DNA from: Paraburkholderia diazotrophica
Lineage (GTDB): Bacteria > Pseudomonadota > Gammaproteobacteria > Burkholderiales > Burkholderiaceae
Direction: 5' to 3'
Assembly (NCBI RefSeq): GCF_900108945.1
Contig: NZ_FNYE01000002.1
Coordinates: forward strand, 310,001 to 374,000
Length of the DNA: 64,000 nucleotides
In this document: positions 46,100 to 56,635 of the stretch, in pieces
Layout of the letters: each line of letters opens with the position of its first letter
Position numbering within the stretch: position 1 is the stretch's first letter
Notes under the pieces: generated by a model
Told to the model about the DNA's origin: nothing
What the model saw: the letters and a program-made list of their open reading frames with translations, nothing else
The model's database searches: none
Translations under genes and position numbers: made by a program

Positions 46100-46732
46100 T
46101 TACTGGTCGAGCACGAGCTTGATGTCGAGCGGCGGTTCGGAACGTTCGAGATTGACGCGCTTCACGCCGGTTGCAGGCGCATCGGCATAGGCGAGATAGT
46201 CGATCGTCCAGCCGTCCTGTTGAATCTGCTTCAGATGCGATTGCTGCTGCGGATCGCTTTCGGTCGTCGCCTTCGACGTCGGCGCGACGGACGGCTGCAG
46301 CCAGTAACGCAGCCCTTCGACGGGCAGCGTGAAGCCCAGCGCATTTTGCATCAGCGTGGAGACGTTATCGGCCGTCATCGGCTGACGGTTCGGCAGTTCG
46401 AGCGTGGCGGTCGCCGGCGATGACGTCACGATCGCCATGGTCTGTCCGAGCGGATTGCGCAATTGCACCGTGACGGTATCGCCGTGTTCCTGCCAGTCGA
46501 AATTGCCATATGCATTGCGCTGCTGGCCGTTCTGATCGACGTACTGAACGGCGAAACGGCCGTGATACGCGCGGGCCGTTTGCGCGGTGACAGCCGTTGC
46601 GGCATTCGACGTTGATGGGCCCTGCGGCTTGACGGAAGCACAGCCCGCCAAGGCGACGACGGCTGCGGCTGCGAGACCCAGCGTCGCGCGGCGCGGCGCC
46701 GGAGTTGAAAACAAGAGACGGGAAAAATGCAT
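46100..46732 (-). CDS. lolB: outer membrane lipoprotein LolB
   Basis: Receives lipoproteins from LolA and inserts them into the outer membrane. The 210 residues begin with a lipoprotein signal ending in AAVVALAGCASV, with the lipidated Cys. WQEHGDTVTVQLRNPLGQTM, LPVEGLRYWLQP and GWTIDYLAY match the LolB fold. ATG 46732 overlaps the last base of the TPR stop codon. Confidence 0.9.
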   Translation of the reverse strand: MHFSRLLFSTPAPRRATLGLAAAAVVALAGCASVKPQGPSTSNAATAVTAQTARAYHGRFAVQYVDQNGQQRNAYGNFDWQEHGDTVTVQLRNPLGQTMAIVTSSPATATLELPNRQPMTADNVSTLMQNALGFTLPVEGLRYWLQPSVAPTSKATTESDPQQQSHLKQIQQDGWTIDYLAYADAPATGVKRVNLERSEPPLDIKLVLDQ

Positions 46733-48573
46733 CAGAGATCGTTCACCTGAAAACGTTTGAGCGTTTTTACGAGTGTGTCGTTGTCGGGTTCGAGCTTGCG
46801 CGCATCGCGCCATGCCGCGCGCGCCTGGTCCTGATCGCCGCTCTTCCACAGCACTTCACCCAGATGCGCGCCGATTTCGGCATTCGGCTGCAGATCGTAG
46901 GCCCTGCGCAGCAGATTGATCGCATCCGTCGTCTCGCCCAGCCGGTACTTGACCCAGCCGACGCTATCCATGATGAACGCATCGTTCGGCGCCAGCGACA
47001 GCGCCTTTTCGACGAGCTTGTCCGCTTCCTGCAGACGCTGGTTGCGATCCGCGAGCGAATAGCCGAGCGCGTTGTAGGCCTGCGCGTTATCCGGTTGCGT
47101 GCGCATCAGCTTGCGCAACTGCGTTTCCATCACGTCGAAATGGCTGTTCTTTTCCGCAGCCATTGCGTAGTCGTAGGTGAGATCGGGGTCCTCCGGAAAA
47201 TCGCTCGAGGCTTGCGCGAGCCGCGTTTCGGCTTCCGAATAGCGCTTCGCGTCGAAGAGAATGGCGGCGTCGGTGCGCGCGATCAGCGCCTGATCGCGCG
47301 GGTCCTGCGGATGAATGCCCGCAAGCAGCTTGCGCGCGTCATCGACTTTGCCCTGCTTTTCCAGCAGCTGCGCGCGCGTGATCTGCGCGGGCACGTACTG
47401 TGTGCTGGTCGGCGAAATCTTGTCCAGCCAGCGGCCGGCTGCGTCGTTGTCCTTCTGTTCGAGCGACAGTTGCGCGAGATAGATATACGCCTGACCGGCA
47501 TCCGCGCCCGGCATTTTTTCGGCTCTCTGCGCGTACTGCTGCAGATAGTGCTGCGCTTCGGGCAGATTCTTTTGCTGGATCTTGATGAGCGCAAGCGCCA
47601 TCAGCGGCGTCAGATCGTTCGGGTTGTCCTTCTGCATGTACTCGAACTGTTTCTGCGCGTCTTCCAGGCGATCGCTCGCGAGGTACATTTGCGCGAGCGC
47701 GAGCCGTGCTTCATGCGACTTCGGATTGGCCTTGACGTACTTTTCCAGCGACTCGATGCCTTCCTTACGTTCTTCCGGTCCCATCTGCGAGAGCAGCAGC
47801 GCAGCGGGCAGATAATCCGGCTTGAGCTTGAGCGCCTGTTCGAGCGACTTGCGCGCGCCGGGCGCATCGTCGGCGAGAAGCTGCTGACGCGCCATCGCGA
47901 ACTGCGCTTCCGGGCGGTTCATGTCGTTCGCGAGCAGATCCTGCAGCACGTGCAATCCGCCCACACGATTCGGCCCGCGCGAAATCAGCAACTGCAGCGC
48001 GAGAATGCCGTTGCCGCGATTTTCCGGCGCGATCTTCGCGAGTTCTTTCGCGAGCATCGGCTTTGCGTCATCGGGCTTGCCCGACAGCACGAGCAGCGAT
48101 GCATCAAGTTGTGCGGCGCGCTCGGACGTCGGCGCATATTGTTGCCACAGTTGCGCGGCCGTCAGCGCATCCGACGGGCTCTGCGCAGCGAGCGCGATTT
48201 CAGTCGCGCGCTGCGCCATGCGCGGATCGTGCGTGTCGCGAGCGAGCGAGAGATAGGTCTGATACGCGGGCGCGGGCTGATTGCGCTGGAGCGCGACTTC
48301 CGCTGCGAGCACCTGGAAGACGATCTGGCTCGTCAGCGCAACGTTCGGCAGATTGTTCTTTTCCTCGGCGGATTCAGGGCCGAAGGCGTCTTGCACGGAG
48401 ACGGCATTGTCATCCGTATCGGGAGACGGATCCTGAGCATGCGCGGGCGATGCGGCGAGCGCCCAGACAGCCAGAGCGGCCACGCCGAGCAACCGGCGCG
48501 GGGAAACAGCGTGCGGCACGCTGTTCACACCAGTCCGGCGCTTAAAAAACTGCGTAACGAAGGACAGGTTCAT
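46732..48573 (-). CDS. tetratricopeptide repeat protein, exported
   Basis: A 613-residue protein with a signal peptide ending near SPAHA-QD, then many TPR units covering most of the length. Recognisable repeats are ALKLKPDYLPAALLLSQMGP, KANPKSHEARLALAQMYLAS and RTQPDNAQAYNALGYSLADR. TPR arrays bind other proteins, and members of this group lie before lolB in Burkholderiales. The partner is unknown. Its stop overlaps the lolB start, so coupled translation is likely. ATG 48573 is inferred. Confidence 0.88.
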   Translation of the reverse strand: MNLSFVTQFFKRRTGVNSVPHAVSPRRLLGVAALAVWALAASPAHAQDPSPDTDDNAVSVQDAFGPESAEEKNNLPNVALTSQIVFQVLAAEVALQRNQPAPAYQTYLSLARDTHDPRMAQRATEIALAAQSPSDALTAAQLWQQYAPTSERAAQLDASLLVLSGKPDDAKPMLAKELAKIAPENRGNGILALQLLISRGPNRVGGLHVLQDLLANDMNRPEAQFAMARQQLLADDAPGARKSLEQALKLKPDYLPAALLLSQMGPEERKEGIESLEKYVKANPKSHEARLALAQMYLASDRLEDAQKQFEYMQKDNPNDLTPLMALALIKIQQKNLPEAQHYLQQYAQRAEKMPGADAGQAYIYLAQLSLEQKDNDAAGRWLDKISPTSTQYVPAQITRAQLLEKQGKVDDARKLLAGIHPQDPRDQALIARTDAAILFDAKRYSEAETRLAQASSDFPEDPDLTYDYAMAAEKNSHFDVMETQLRKLMRTQPDNAQAYNALGYSLADRNQRLQEADKLVEKALSLAPNDAFIMDSVGWVKYRLGETTDAINLLRRAYDLQPNAEIGAHLGEVLWKSGDQDQARAAWRDARKLEPDNDTLVKTLKRFQVNDL

Positions 48574-48660
48574 ACAGATCCGTTCAATGTTTCGGACGAT
48601 TGTAACGCGCTCGCTACAATAAGCGCATAACCACGGACGCAAGTTGCAGACCAGTTAGAC

Positions 48661-49491
48661 ATGCCAGAGTTGCCAGAAGTTGAAGTTACGCGACGCGGGA
48701 TCGAGCCGTTTGTCGCCGGGCGGCGCGTCGAGCGCGTCGATGTACGCACGCCCACGCTGCGCTGGCCGATTCCGGCCGGTTTCGCGCGCCTGCTGCATGG
48801 CCGGCTGGTCCACAAAGTGGAACGGCGCGGCAAATATCTGCTGTTCGAGATCGACGAGGGCTGGTTCATCGTGCATCTCGGCATGACGGGGACGCTCAGA
48901 GTGCTGCGCAACGTGCCGCATCCGCCGGCAGCCGCGAAGCACGATCACGTCGACTGGGTCTTCGACGACTTCATTTTGCGCTTTCGTGATCCGCGCCGCT
49001 TCGGCGCTGTGTTATGGCACCCGCGCTCGGCAGGCGACATTCTTGATCATCCCTTGCTGGCAGCGCTCGGCGTCGAGCCGTTCGCACCGTCTTTTTCCGG
49101 TGCGCTGCTGCATCGTCGGACGCGCGGACGCAAGGTATCGGTGAAGCAGGTGCTGCTCGCGGGTGAAATCGTCGTTGGCGTGGGCAACATTTACGCGTCC
49201 GAATGCCTGTTCCGTGCGGGCATCCGACCGACCACCCCCGCCGGACGCATCTCGCTCGTTCGTTACGATCTGCTTGCAGACTCCGTGCGCGCCACACTCG
49301 CGTCCGCGATCGAAAAGGGCGGCAGCACGCTGCGCGATTTCGTCGGCAGCAACGGCGAGAGCGGCTACTTCCAGCTCGACTATTTCGTCTATGATCGCGC
49401 AGGTCTGCCATGCCGCGTGTGCGGCACGCCGATCAAACAGATCGTGCAGGGGCAACGCTCCACTTACTACTGTCCGACCTGTCAGCGCTGA
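48661..49491 (+). CDS. mutM: formamidopyrimidine-DNA glycosylase
   Basis: Removes 8-oxoguanine and formamidopyrimidines opposite cytosine. The 276 residues begin [17 protein letters not shown], in which Pro2 is the Schiff-base nucleophile and Glu3 is catalytic. A C-terminal zinc finger holds C-x2-C ([10 protein letters not shown]) and C-x2-C (YYCPTCQR). It is followed by mutY after 7 bp, and is divergent from the TPR gene. Confidence 0.98.
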   Translation: MPELPEVEVTRRGIEPFVAGRRVERVDVRTPTLRWPIPAGFARLLHGRLVHKVERRGKYLLFEIDEGWFIVHLGMTGTLRVLRNVPHPPAAAKHDHVDWVFDDFILRFRDPRRFGAVLWHPRSAGDILDHPLLAALGVEPFAPSFSGALLHRRTRGRKVSVKQVLLAGEIVVGVGNIYASECLFRAGIRPTTPAGRISLVRYDLLADSVRATLASAIEKGGSTLRDFVGSNGESGYFQLDYFVYDRAGLPCRVCGTPIKQIVQGQRSTYYCPTCQR

Positions 49492-49498
49492 ATCATTC

Positions 49499-50656
49499 AT
49501 GTCCGCTTCCGTTTCCTCGACCGCTTCTGCGGCTGCGTCTATGAGCACATCCGCGATTGCATCCGCGAGCGACTCTTCGACAGCCACGATACCCGCTTTG
49601 TCCGATTTCTCTGTGCGCCTGATCGCATGGCAGCGCGAACATGGCCGTCATGACCTGCCGTGGCAGAACACGCGCGATCCATACCGGATCTGGCTGTCCG
49701 AGATCATGTTGCAGCAGACGCAGGTGTCGACGGTGATTCCGTACTACGCGCGTTTTCTCGCGCGTTTTCCCGATGTGGCCGCGCTAGCCTGCGCGCCCGC
49801 CGACGATGTGATGACGCTGTGGGCCGGCCTCGGCTATTACACGCGCGCGCGCAATCTGCATCGCTGCGCGCAGGCGGTTGTCGAACAGCACGGCGGCCAG
49901 TTCCCGGAGTCGGTGGAAGCGCTCGCGGAATTGCCTGGCATTGGACGATCGACGGCGGCTGCGATTGCATCGTTCGCATTCGGCGCGCGCGCGACGATTC
50001 TCGATGGCAACGTGAAGCGCGTGCTTGCGCGCGTATTCGGCGTCGAAGGGTTTCCGGGTGAGAAGAAAGTCGAGAACGGCATGTGGCTGCTCGCGGAATC
50101 GCTGCTGCCCGTGAACGCAACCGACGATGACGTGAGCGCGTACACGCAAGGCCTGATGGACCTTGGCGCCACGCTGTGTGTGCGCGGCAAGCCCGATTGC
50201 GCGCGCTGTCCGTTCGCGGTGGACTGCGTGGCGAAGGTGACGGGCCGTCAGCGCGAATTGCCGGCGGCGCGTCCGAAAAAGACCGTGCCGACGCGTCGCA
50301 TATGGATGCTGCTGCTGCGCGACCGCGATACCGTGATGCTCGAAAAGCGTCCGCCATCGGGCATTTGGGGCGGCTTGTGGAGTCTGCCGGAAGCAGCGGA
50401 TGAAGCGGCGCTCGCGCAACTCGCGCGCGACTTCGGCGCGAGTGCCGATGTGTCGCCGCTCGCGCCGCTCACGCATGTGTTCACGCACTTCAGGCTGGAT
50501 ATCGAGCCGCGTCTTGCCGAGCTCGATGGCACTTCGAACGCCTCGAACGCACGCGATGCCGATACTGTGTGGATGTCGCTGAACGAACTCGACGCGTATG
50601 GCGTGCCTGCTCCCGTGCGCAAGCTGCTCGAAGGCCTGCAGGGCTCGCTGATCTGA
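49499..50656 (+). CDS. mutY: A/G-specific adenine glycosylase
   Basis: Removes adenine mispaired with 8-oxoguanine, complementing MutM in the neighbouring gene. The helix-hairpin-helix region is LPGIGRSTAAAIASFAFG with the catalytic DGNVKRVLARVFG nearby. The [4Fe-4S] ligands are in CVRGKPDCARCPFAVDC (C-x6-C-x2-C-x5-C). The C-terminal half is a NUDIX-like domain with GIWGGLWSLPEA. The start is uncertain among 49499 and 49541 because the N-terminus is a Ser/Ala-rich low-complexity stretch of about 35 residues. Confidence 0.96.
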   Translation: MSASVSSTASAAASMSTSAIASASDSSTATIPALSDFSVRLIAWQREHGRHDLPWQNTRDPYRIWLSEIMLQQTQVSTVIPYYARFLARFPDVAALACAPADDVMTLWAGLGYYTRARNLHRCAQAVVEQHGGQFPESVEALAELPGIGRSTAAAIASFAFGARATILDGNVKRVLARVFGVEGFPGEKKVENGMWLLAESLLPVNATDDDVSAYTQGLMDLGATLCVRGKPDCARCPFAVDCVAKVTGRQRELPAARPKKTVPTRRIWMLLLRDRDTVMLEKRPPSGIWGGLWSLPEAADEAALAQLARDFGASADVSPLAPLTHVFTHFRLDIEPRLAELDGTSNASNARDADTVWMSLNELDAYGVPAPVRKLLEGLQGSLI

Positions 50657-50667
50657 ATGGCCGCGAG

Positions 50668-51303
50668 CTACAGCAGCTGATGTTGCTGCATGTAGTGATG
50701 CACGACGTCGATGCGCGCGCCGGCGTCTTGCAACTCCATCAGTTTTTGCCGCGCCTTCAATGCGATCGGCAGCACTTCTGACAAGCGGTTCGATACCCAA
50801 GTGGGATCGTCGAGCCTGAACGGCTCGATGAACGGAAGACTTTCCGGGTCGCGCTCGCGTATGGTCGCGATAATGCGTTCGAGCACTTCCGCGCACGCGC
50901 CGAATTTCTCCATATGGCCAGTGCCTTCGAGCGGCATGTCGCCGCCGATCAGCTCCGCCATGCCGACCAGCAAGCCACCCGGTTCGACGCGATGCGACAG
51001 CAGGCGAAACCGTTCTGTGCCGCGCGCGCGAATCAGCAGCATGCCGAATTCGTCGACATCGCACACGTCGATCTCCGCGAGGCAGCCGATCGCTTCCGGC
51101 ACAGCAGGTTCGTTGGGCTGCGCGACCTCAGCGCCGCTTTTCAGCAGACACACGCCGAACGGCGTCTTGTCGCGCAGACAGTCGCGCGCCATATCGAGGT
51201 AGCGGGCCTCGAAGATTTTCAGAGGCAGCAGTCCATCGGGAAAGAGGACGGTGTGCAATGGGAACAGAGGCACATCGGCAAGCACGGACGGTGTAGAGGA
51301 CAT
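50668..51303 (-). CDS. LON peptidase substrate-binding domain protein
   Basis: A 211-residue stand-alone LON N-terminal domain: VPLFPLHTVLFPDGLLPLKI starts the domain, and FEARYLDMARDCLRDKTPFG follows, without ATPase or protease domains. Such proteins are of unknown role; folding or protease adaptor functions have been suggested for related domains. Convergent with mutY and 58 bp upstream of its neighbour rapZ's end. Confidence 0.92.
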   Translation of the reverse strand: MSSTPSVLADVPLFPLHTVLFPDGLLPLKIFEARYLDMARDCLRDKTPFGVCLLKSGAEVAQPNEPAVPEAIGCLAEIDVCDVDEFGMLLIRARGTERFRLLSHRVEPGGLLVGMAELIGGDMPLEGTGHMEKFGACAEVLERIIATIRERDPESLPFIEPFRLDDPTWVSNRLSEVLPIALKARQKLMELQDAGARIDVVHHYMQQHQLL

Positions 51304-51361
51304 GGCGCAACGCTTCGGTTAGGGCCGCCTCGAGCGGCCGGTCAAGCCACCATCGGAGACC

Positions 51362-52255
51362 TCAGGCGACCAGTTTCGATGAGTCGTCGACGTCGATCGG
51401 CGCATCGCGATGCCGCACTATCACGTTCGCTTCGCTCGCGAAACGCGCGGCAAGCGTTTCGGCGATGAATACCGAGCGGTGCTGTCCGCCCGTGCAACCG
51501 ATTGCGACGGTCAGGTAACTGCGATTGTCGTCGCGGAAATGCGGTAGCCACTTCTGCAGGAACGACTCGATGTCGGCCATCATCTGCTGGACGATCGGCA
51601 ATGCATCGAGGAAATCGATGACGGGCTTGTCGAGCCCCGTCAACGGACGCAGCTCGCGGTCGTAGTATGGGTTCGGCAGCGCGCGCACATCGAACACGAA
51701 GTCGGCATCGAGCGGCACGCCGCGCTTGAAGCCGAACGACTCGAACATCAGCGCAAGACCCGTGTGCTCCTGCTCGATGAAACGCTTGACCCACGCGCGC
51801 AAGACGTTTGCCCGCAGGTTGCTGGTGTCGATCTGATGGCCGAACTCCGCGAGACCTGCGACGAGTTCTCGCTCGCGTTCGATCGCTTCCGCAAGCGATG
51901 TCAGCACGCCGACGTCGGCATCGTGCGCGGGCGAGCCCGACAGCGGATGACGGCGGCGCGTTTCGGAAAAGCGTTGGATCAGGGCTTGCGTGCTGGCGTT
52001 CAGGAACAGCACGCGCACATCGTGCTGGCCGGCGAGATCGCGGATCATCTGCGGCATGTCTTCGAGCGAGGCGCCCGAGCGTGCGTCGATCGCGACCGCG
52101 AGCTTGTCCTGGCCGTCGCTTGCGATGTAGCCGGCGAGTTCGGGCAGAAAGCGCGGCGGCAGATTGTCGACGCAGTAGTAGCCCGCGTCTTCAAGCGCGT
52201 TCAACGCAACAGATTTGCCGGAGCCGGAGATGCCGGTGATCAGGATAATGCGCAT
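51362..52255 (-). CDS. rapZ: RNase adapter protein RapZ
   Basis: P-loop protein of 297 residues with [20 protein letters not shown] as Walker A and a C-terminal [24 protein letters not shown] domain. In enterobacteria RapZ guides RNase E to the GlmZ small RNA to control GlcN6P synthase; in Burkholderiales the target is not established. It lies downstream of hprK and ptsN, as in the conserved betaproteobacterial order. Confidence 0.96.
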   Translation of the reverse strand: MRIILITGISGSGKSVALNALEDAGYYCVDNLPPRFLPELAGYIASDGQDKLAVAIDARSGASLEDMPQMIRDLAGQHDVRVLFLNASTQALIQRFSETRRRHPLSGSPAHDADVGVLTSLAEAIERERELVAGLAEFGHQIDTSNLRANVLRAWVKRFIEQEHTGLALMFESFGFKRGVPLDADFVFDVRALPNPYYDRELRPLTGLDKPVIDFLDALPIVQQMMADIESFLQKWLPHFRDDNRSYLTVAIGCTGGQHRSVFIAETLAARFASEANVIVRHRDAPIDVDDSSKLVA

Positions 52256-52332
52256 GGAGTCGAGGAATCCGTTGAGTTCATCATAGCATCCGGTGCCGCC
52301 TGCTGTGCCGCTGCGGCTTCTCGTCCATCGCG

Positions 52333-53301
52333 TCAGATCAGCTTGCCGGGAAACTGGCTGTCGGGGTCCTGCATCGCGAGACGCTGGCGGTCCATGAAGT
52401 CGCGCAAGGTATCGATGCCGCGCAGTTGCAGGATCGTGTTGCGCACGGCTGCCTCGACCAGCACCGCGAGGTTTCGGCCGGCCGCCACCTGGATCGTGAC
52501 CTTGCTGATCGGCAAGCCGAGCACGTCGACGGTCTGGCTCTCGAGCGGCAGGCGCTGGAATTCGCCGTCCGGTCGACGCACCAGTTGCACGATCAGCTTC
52601 AGTTTCATTTTCCGGCGCACGGCCGTTTCACCGAAGATCGTCTTGATGTCGAGCAGCCCCAGGCCGCGTACTTCCAGAAGATTCTGAAGCAGGGGCGGGC
52701 AGCGTCCTTCGACGAAATCCGGGCCGAGGCGTACGAAGTCGACGGCATCGTCGGCGACGAGACCGTGGCCGCGGCTGATCAGTTCGAGGCCGAGCTCGCT
52801 CTTGCCGAGGCCGGAGTCACCCGTGAGCAGCACACCCATGCCCAGGATGTCGAGGAACACGCCGTGTAACGTTGCACGCGGCGCGAGAATACGCGACATG
52901 TAGAGGCGCAGGCTGTCGATCACGGCAGCGGGCGACATCGGTGTCGTGAAGAGCGGCGTCGATGAACGCGTGCAGCGCAGGACCAGTTCCGGCGGCGCGG
53001 CGACGCCGCCCGCGACCACGAGGAACGGCGGTTCGAGCGCGATCAGCTCGGCCATGTGGCGCGAACGGTCTTCGTCGGATTGACGCTGGTAGTAATTGGT
53101 TTCGGCATCGCCGAGCACCTGGATCCGGTTGGGGTGGATCAGGTTGAGGTGGCCGACGAGGTCGGCACTGGACGTTGCAGTCGCAACCGTTTCCGCCGAG
53201 AAGCCACGCTCCCAGCCCTCATGCCCCGTCAGCCAGCTGAGCTTCAGCGCGGCGGCGTTGTCGTCGAAAATGCTTTGGGCGTTGATGCTGGACGTATCCA
53301 T
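52333..53301 (-). CDS. hprK: HPr kinase/phosphorylase
   Basis: Bifunctional sensor enzyme that phosphorylates a serine on HPr with ATP and reverses it. The 322 residues have an N-terminal domain and a catalytic C-domain with Walker [21 protein letters not shown] and the HPrK signature beginning [15 protein letters not shown]. Start ATG 53301; 53325 is the alternative. Betaproteobacterial HprK acts with the Ntr/mannose-type PTS, and the nagF HPr domain keeps a Ser in its GKKAAIESVVGL region. Confidence 0.95.
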   Translation of the reverse strand: MDTSSINAQSIFDDNAAALKLSWLTGHEGWERGFSAETVATATSSADLVGHLNLIHPNRIQVLGDAETNYYQRQSDEDRSRHMAELIALEPPFLVVAGGVAAPPELVLRCTRSSTPLFTTPMSPAAVIDSLRLYMSRILAPRATLHGVFLDILGMGVLLTGDSGLGKSELGLELISRGHGLVADDAVDFVRLGPDFVEGRCPPLLQNLLEVRGLGLLDIKTIFGETAVRRKMKLKLIVQLVRRPDGEFQRLPLESQTVDVLGLPISKVTIQVAAGRNLAVLVEAAVRNTILQLRGIDTLRDFMDRQRLAMQDPDSQFPGKLI

Positions 53302-53549
53302 GAATCCCTGACTCCCTGACTTCATATGTGCCGCTGTGGTGCCGCCCTGGTGCTGCCGTAGTGCCGCTTCGGTGCGCTCTGGCCGTTGCCCCGCCTGTTT
53401 GCCTGCTCGTTACCCGCTTGTCGCGCATTCCGCCACGCTTCGCGCGGGATGTGTTCGGCTCGCCGCGACGCCCTGTTCACACGACGGTCGCCGCGTGCCC
53501 CGGACGCGGTCTCGTGCTCTACTCACGGACGCTGCGCGACGCCGATACG

Positions 53550-54005
53550 TCAAGGTTGCCACTGAGTGAGCAGGCGATGCAATGCCTCCCGGTCTTGTTC
53601 CGTGTGCAGCCGTTCGCGCGCTTCGCGATCCGACAACAGTTGGGCGATCTCCGACAGGATCTCGAGATGTTGCTGCGTCGCCTGTTCGGGGACCAGCAGG
53701 AAGATGAGCAGCGAAACGGGCTGGCCGTCGGGCGATTCGAACGGGATCGGTTCGGACACGCGCACGAAGGCGGCGAGCGGCTGCTTGAGGCCCTTGATGC
53801 GGCCGTGCGGGATTGCGACGCCTTCGCCGAGTCCCGTCGAACCGAGACGCTCGCGCGCGAACAGATTGTCAGTCACTGTGCTGCGGGCGATACCGTTCTG
53901 GTTTTCGAAGATCAGGCCCGCTTGCTCGAATACGCGCTTCTTGCTGGTAACCGAAAGACCGACGACGACGTTTTCGAGGGGAAGATATTTGGCTAAACGA
54001 TTCAT
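53550..54005 (-). CDS. ptsN: PTS IIA-like nitrogen regulatory protein PtsN
   Basis: EIIA(Ntr), 151 residues. It has AKYLPLENVVVGLSVTSKKR at the start and GEGVAIPHGRIKGLKQPLAA, where the His of IPHG is the phosphorylated residue. It regulates potassium and nitrogen or carbon responses by its phosphorylation state. Start ATG 54005 is chosen by family length, as the upstream frame is noise. It follows hpf on the same strand. Confidence 0.94.
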   Translation of the reverse strand: MNRLAKYLPLENVVVGLSVTSKKRVFEQAGLIFENQNGIARSTVTDNLFARERLGSTGLGEGVAIPHGRIKGLKQPLAAFVRVSEPIPFESPDGQPVSLLIFLLVPEQATQQHLEILSEIAQLLSDREARERLHTEQDREALHRLLTQWQP

Positions 54006-54323
54006 GTTGGCAGGCGCAAAGGTCGCCTGGATTCTCCTCGCTGTGGCGTTTGAAAAGCGTTCCATGCGCGGCAACTGCTCATAGCGGACACAACGATGCG
54101 CAATGAGCCCCGCCCCTGAGATCCGCAACGACCCCTTTGTGCAGGACTCGGGCTGGACAAAACCCCGAAAGGCAACCGATTCATTATAGAACAGGGTTGC
54201 AACATATGGTGCGCCGCGCCATGAGTGAAAAGACGAGTCGTCCCGTATCGCGTGTGCGGGCCGAACGTTCGCATGAACGTGGCGCACTGGTAATCAATCG
54301 ACCGCGAAGTGCTTCTCAACGAA

Positions 54324-54347
54324 AAACCGCCCGATGTCGGGCGGTTT
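54324..54347 (-). terminator. rho-independent terminator of hpf
   Basis: Perfect 11-bp stem AAACCGCCCGA (54324-54334) and TCGGGCGGTTT (54337-54347). Read on the minus strand it ends in TTTTTC. The 374 bp between hpf and ptsN (54006-54379) hold this and otherwise nothing I can assign; ptsN therefore needs its own promoter here. Confidence 0.88.
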
Positions 54348-54379
54348 CGCGGGGAAGGGAAAGCAACTTCCGGATCTGC

Positions 54380-54739
54380 TTATTGCGGTGGCACTTCGGG
54401 TTGCGCCGCCACCGGCTGATACTTGATCGCATCATGCTGATGGCCCTGCAGGCGATCCTTGTGACGAATGACTTGCCGATCCAGCTTGTCGATCATCAGG
54501 TCGATCGCGGCGTAAAGGTCGCCATCGCAGCTTTCGACGAAAATATCCTTGCCTTTCAGATGCAGGTTGATTTCAACCTTTTGTCTCTTTTCCTTTTCCT
54601 TGTGGTTGTCGACCGAGAGGACCACATTGCCATCGATCACCTGATCGAAATGTCTTAGCACCCTGTCTAGTTTGGTGATCACGTATTCTCGCAACGCTGG
54701 CGTTACTTCGAGATGGTGTCCACTGATCTTCAGATTCAT
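54380..54739 (-). CDS. hpf: ribosome hibernation promoting factor
   Basis: A 119-residue protein that binds the 30S subunit in stationary phase. [20 protein letters not shown] is the standard start; [11 protein letters not shown] and [29 protein letters not shown] residues follow, within the single beta-alpha domain. It is the short form, without a dimerisation domain. It lies after rpoN, the normal rpoN-hpf-ptsN order. Confidence 0.95.
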   Translation of the reverse strand: MNLKISGHHLEVTPALREYVITKLDRVLRHFDQVIDGNVVLSVDNHKEKEKRQKVEINLHLKGKDIFVESCDGDLYAAIDLMIDKLDRQVIRHKDRLQGHQHDAIKYQPVAAQPEVPPQ

Positions 54740-54912
54740 AGTGCTTCTCCAAGCTAGTGGCCGCCTGGTCCGCATGAATCGCGCGAGCGCCGGTCGATTC
54801 CCTCGACTGCCACGCCGTCCCCCGTTGACAGGCTACTGGCAGGTCGCATCGGCCAGCCTGCTCCGCCAAACAGCGGCGCGGCCGGAAAATACCCGCCACA
54901 GGAGGCAGCGGG

Positions 54913-56430
54913 CTACAGAGACTTGCGCAGATTGACTGCTGGGATTTTCAGTGCTTCGCGATACTTCGCAACGGTACGGCGCGCGACCACGAAGCCCTGT
55001 TCTGCCAGCAGTTCGGCAATGCGGCTGTCTGAAAGAGGAGATTTGGTGTCTTCTGCTCCTATCAGTTGCTTGATGAGTGCGCGAATGGCCGTGGAAGAGG
55101 CCGCGCCCCCCGTGTCGGTGGAAACGTGCGATCCGAAGAAGTACTTAAATTCAAGCGTCCCGAACGGGGTGAGCATGTACTTGCCGGTTGTCACACGCGA
55201 GACCGTCGACTCGTGTAAACCCAGCGTATCAGCTATTTCCCGCAAAACCAAGGGGCGCATGGCAATTTCGCCGTGGGCAAAAAAGTTCTTTTGACGTTCG
55301 ACAATCGCTTGGGCGACACGCAGAATCGTCTCGAAACGCTGCTGAATATTTTTTATCAGCCAACGCGCTTCCTGTAGTTGTTGCCGCAGCGAACCGCTGC
55401 CCGGATCGCCGCGATTGTTGCGCAGGATATTCGCGTACAGATGGTTGATACGCAGCTTCGGCACGACTTCAGGGTTCAGTTCGGCCAGCCATCCCTGTGC
55501 CGTTTTGCGCACCATGATGTCGGGCACGACGTAGTCCGCTTCTGCCTTGCCGTAAGCGGCGCCCGGGAAAGGTTCGAGTGAGCGGATCAGCGCGTGGGCT
55601 TCGCGCAGGTCGTCGTCGCCGGCCTTCAGGTACTTGCGCAGCCTCGTGAAATCGCGCGCGGCGAGCAGTTCCAGATGATGCGCGACGATGTCGAGCGCGA
55701 GCGTGCGCGTCGGCGATGGCCCGAGCCGGCACAATTGCAGACGCAGGCACTCCGAAGCCGAACGCGCGCCGACACCCGCCGGATCGAAGCTGTGCAGCAA
55801 CGCCAGCGCCGCGTTCAGTTCGTCGGTATCGACTTCCAGTTCTTCGGGGAGGTCTGCGAGAATTTCGTCGAAGGTAGCCGTCAGATAGCCGTCGTCATCG
55901 AGCGATTCGATCAGGAACGTGACGAGCGCGCGGTCGCGCGGACTTGCTTGCGTCACGCGCAATTGCGCGGTCAGATGATCGCGCAGCGTCGTAGTCGATT
56001 CGTGGATTTGCAGCGGCGGCAGATCGTCGTCGTCCGATGCGTTGCCTGAACGGCCGTAGTCGTCGAGGTTCCACTGGCTCGAATCGGCGTTCGCATCCGA
56101 TCCCAGGCCGTTGTACTCGTCGACGCTCTGCGGTTCGCCGCCATCGGCGCTCTCGCTGGTCGACGTCGACGAACTCGACGGCGGCGCGCTCGACATTTCC
56201 TCCGGCGCGGCGCCCTGCGGCGTCTGCGCGATCACGGTTCCGTCGGCGGCGACGCGCAACGGACTCGCGATCCAGTCGTCCTCCGCTTCGAGCAGCGGAT
56301 TCTGAGCGATCGCCATCGAGACTTCCTGTTGCAGCTCAAGCGTAGACAGCTGCAGCAGCCGGATGGACTGCTGCAGTTGAGGTGTCAGCGCAAGATGCTG
56401 CGACAGGCGGAGTTGGAGGCTGGCTTTCAT
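54913..56430 (-). CDS. rpoN: RNA polymerase sigma-54 factor RpoN
   Basis: Alternative sigma factor for nitrogen-related and other activator-dependent genes. The 505 residues begin [20 protein letters not shown], the region I activator-interaction motif. An acidic Ser/Asp-rich linker (about 65-150) follows. The C-terminal RpoN box is [10 protein letters not shown], which contacts the -24 element. ATG 56430. It precedes hpf and ptsN. Confidence 0.97.
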   Translation of the reverse strand: MKASLQLRLSQHLALTPQLQQSIRLLQLSTLELQQEVSMAIAQNPLLEAEDDWIASPLRVAADGTVIAQTPQGAAPEEMSSAPPSSSSTSTSESADGGEPQSVDEYNGLGSDANADSSQWNLDDYGRSGNASDDDDLPPLQIHESTTTLRDHLTAQLRVTQASPRDRALVTFLIESLDDDGYLTATFDEILADLPEELEVDTDELNAALALLHSFDPAGVGARSASECLRLQLCRLGPSPTRTLALDIVAHHLELLAARDFTRLRKYLKAGDDDLREAHALIRSLEPFPGAAYGKAEADYVVPDIMVRKTAQGWLAELNPEVVPKLRINHLYANILRNNRGDPGSGSLRQQLQEARWLIKNIQQRFETILRVAQAIVERQKNFFAHGEIAMRPLVLREIADTLGLHESTVSRVTTGKYMLTPFGTLEFKYFFGSHVSTDTGGAASSTAIRALIKQLIGAEDTKSPLSDSRIAELLAEQGFVVARRTVAKYREALKIPAVNLRKSL

Positions 56431-56635
56431 GGCAAGTTGTGAATCATTGTAGAGAGTTTGCCACGACCGCGATACATTGCGACACCCGCAAAAACGCGCG
56501 TGCATGAGATTTTGGCGCGGACGGCCGAAACAAGCCAGTCCGGCGTCAAAAATACTGGACCCGTTCCTGAAACGGCCGCAGGGTTGGGCGAAGAAGGGCA
56601 CGCCGAACGCGGCCGCCGCCCGGCGCGGGCGCGCT

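Noticed and set aside
46705..48630. Plus-strand frame of 641 codons opposite the TPR gene
   Set aside because: Arg/Leu-rich composition with no domain; the minus frame has a signal peptide and TPR units.
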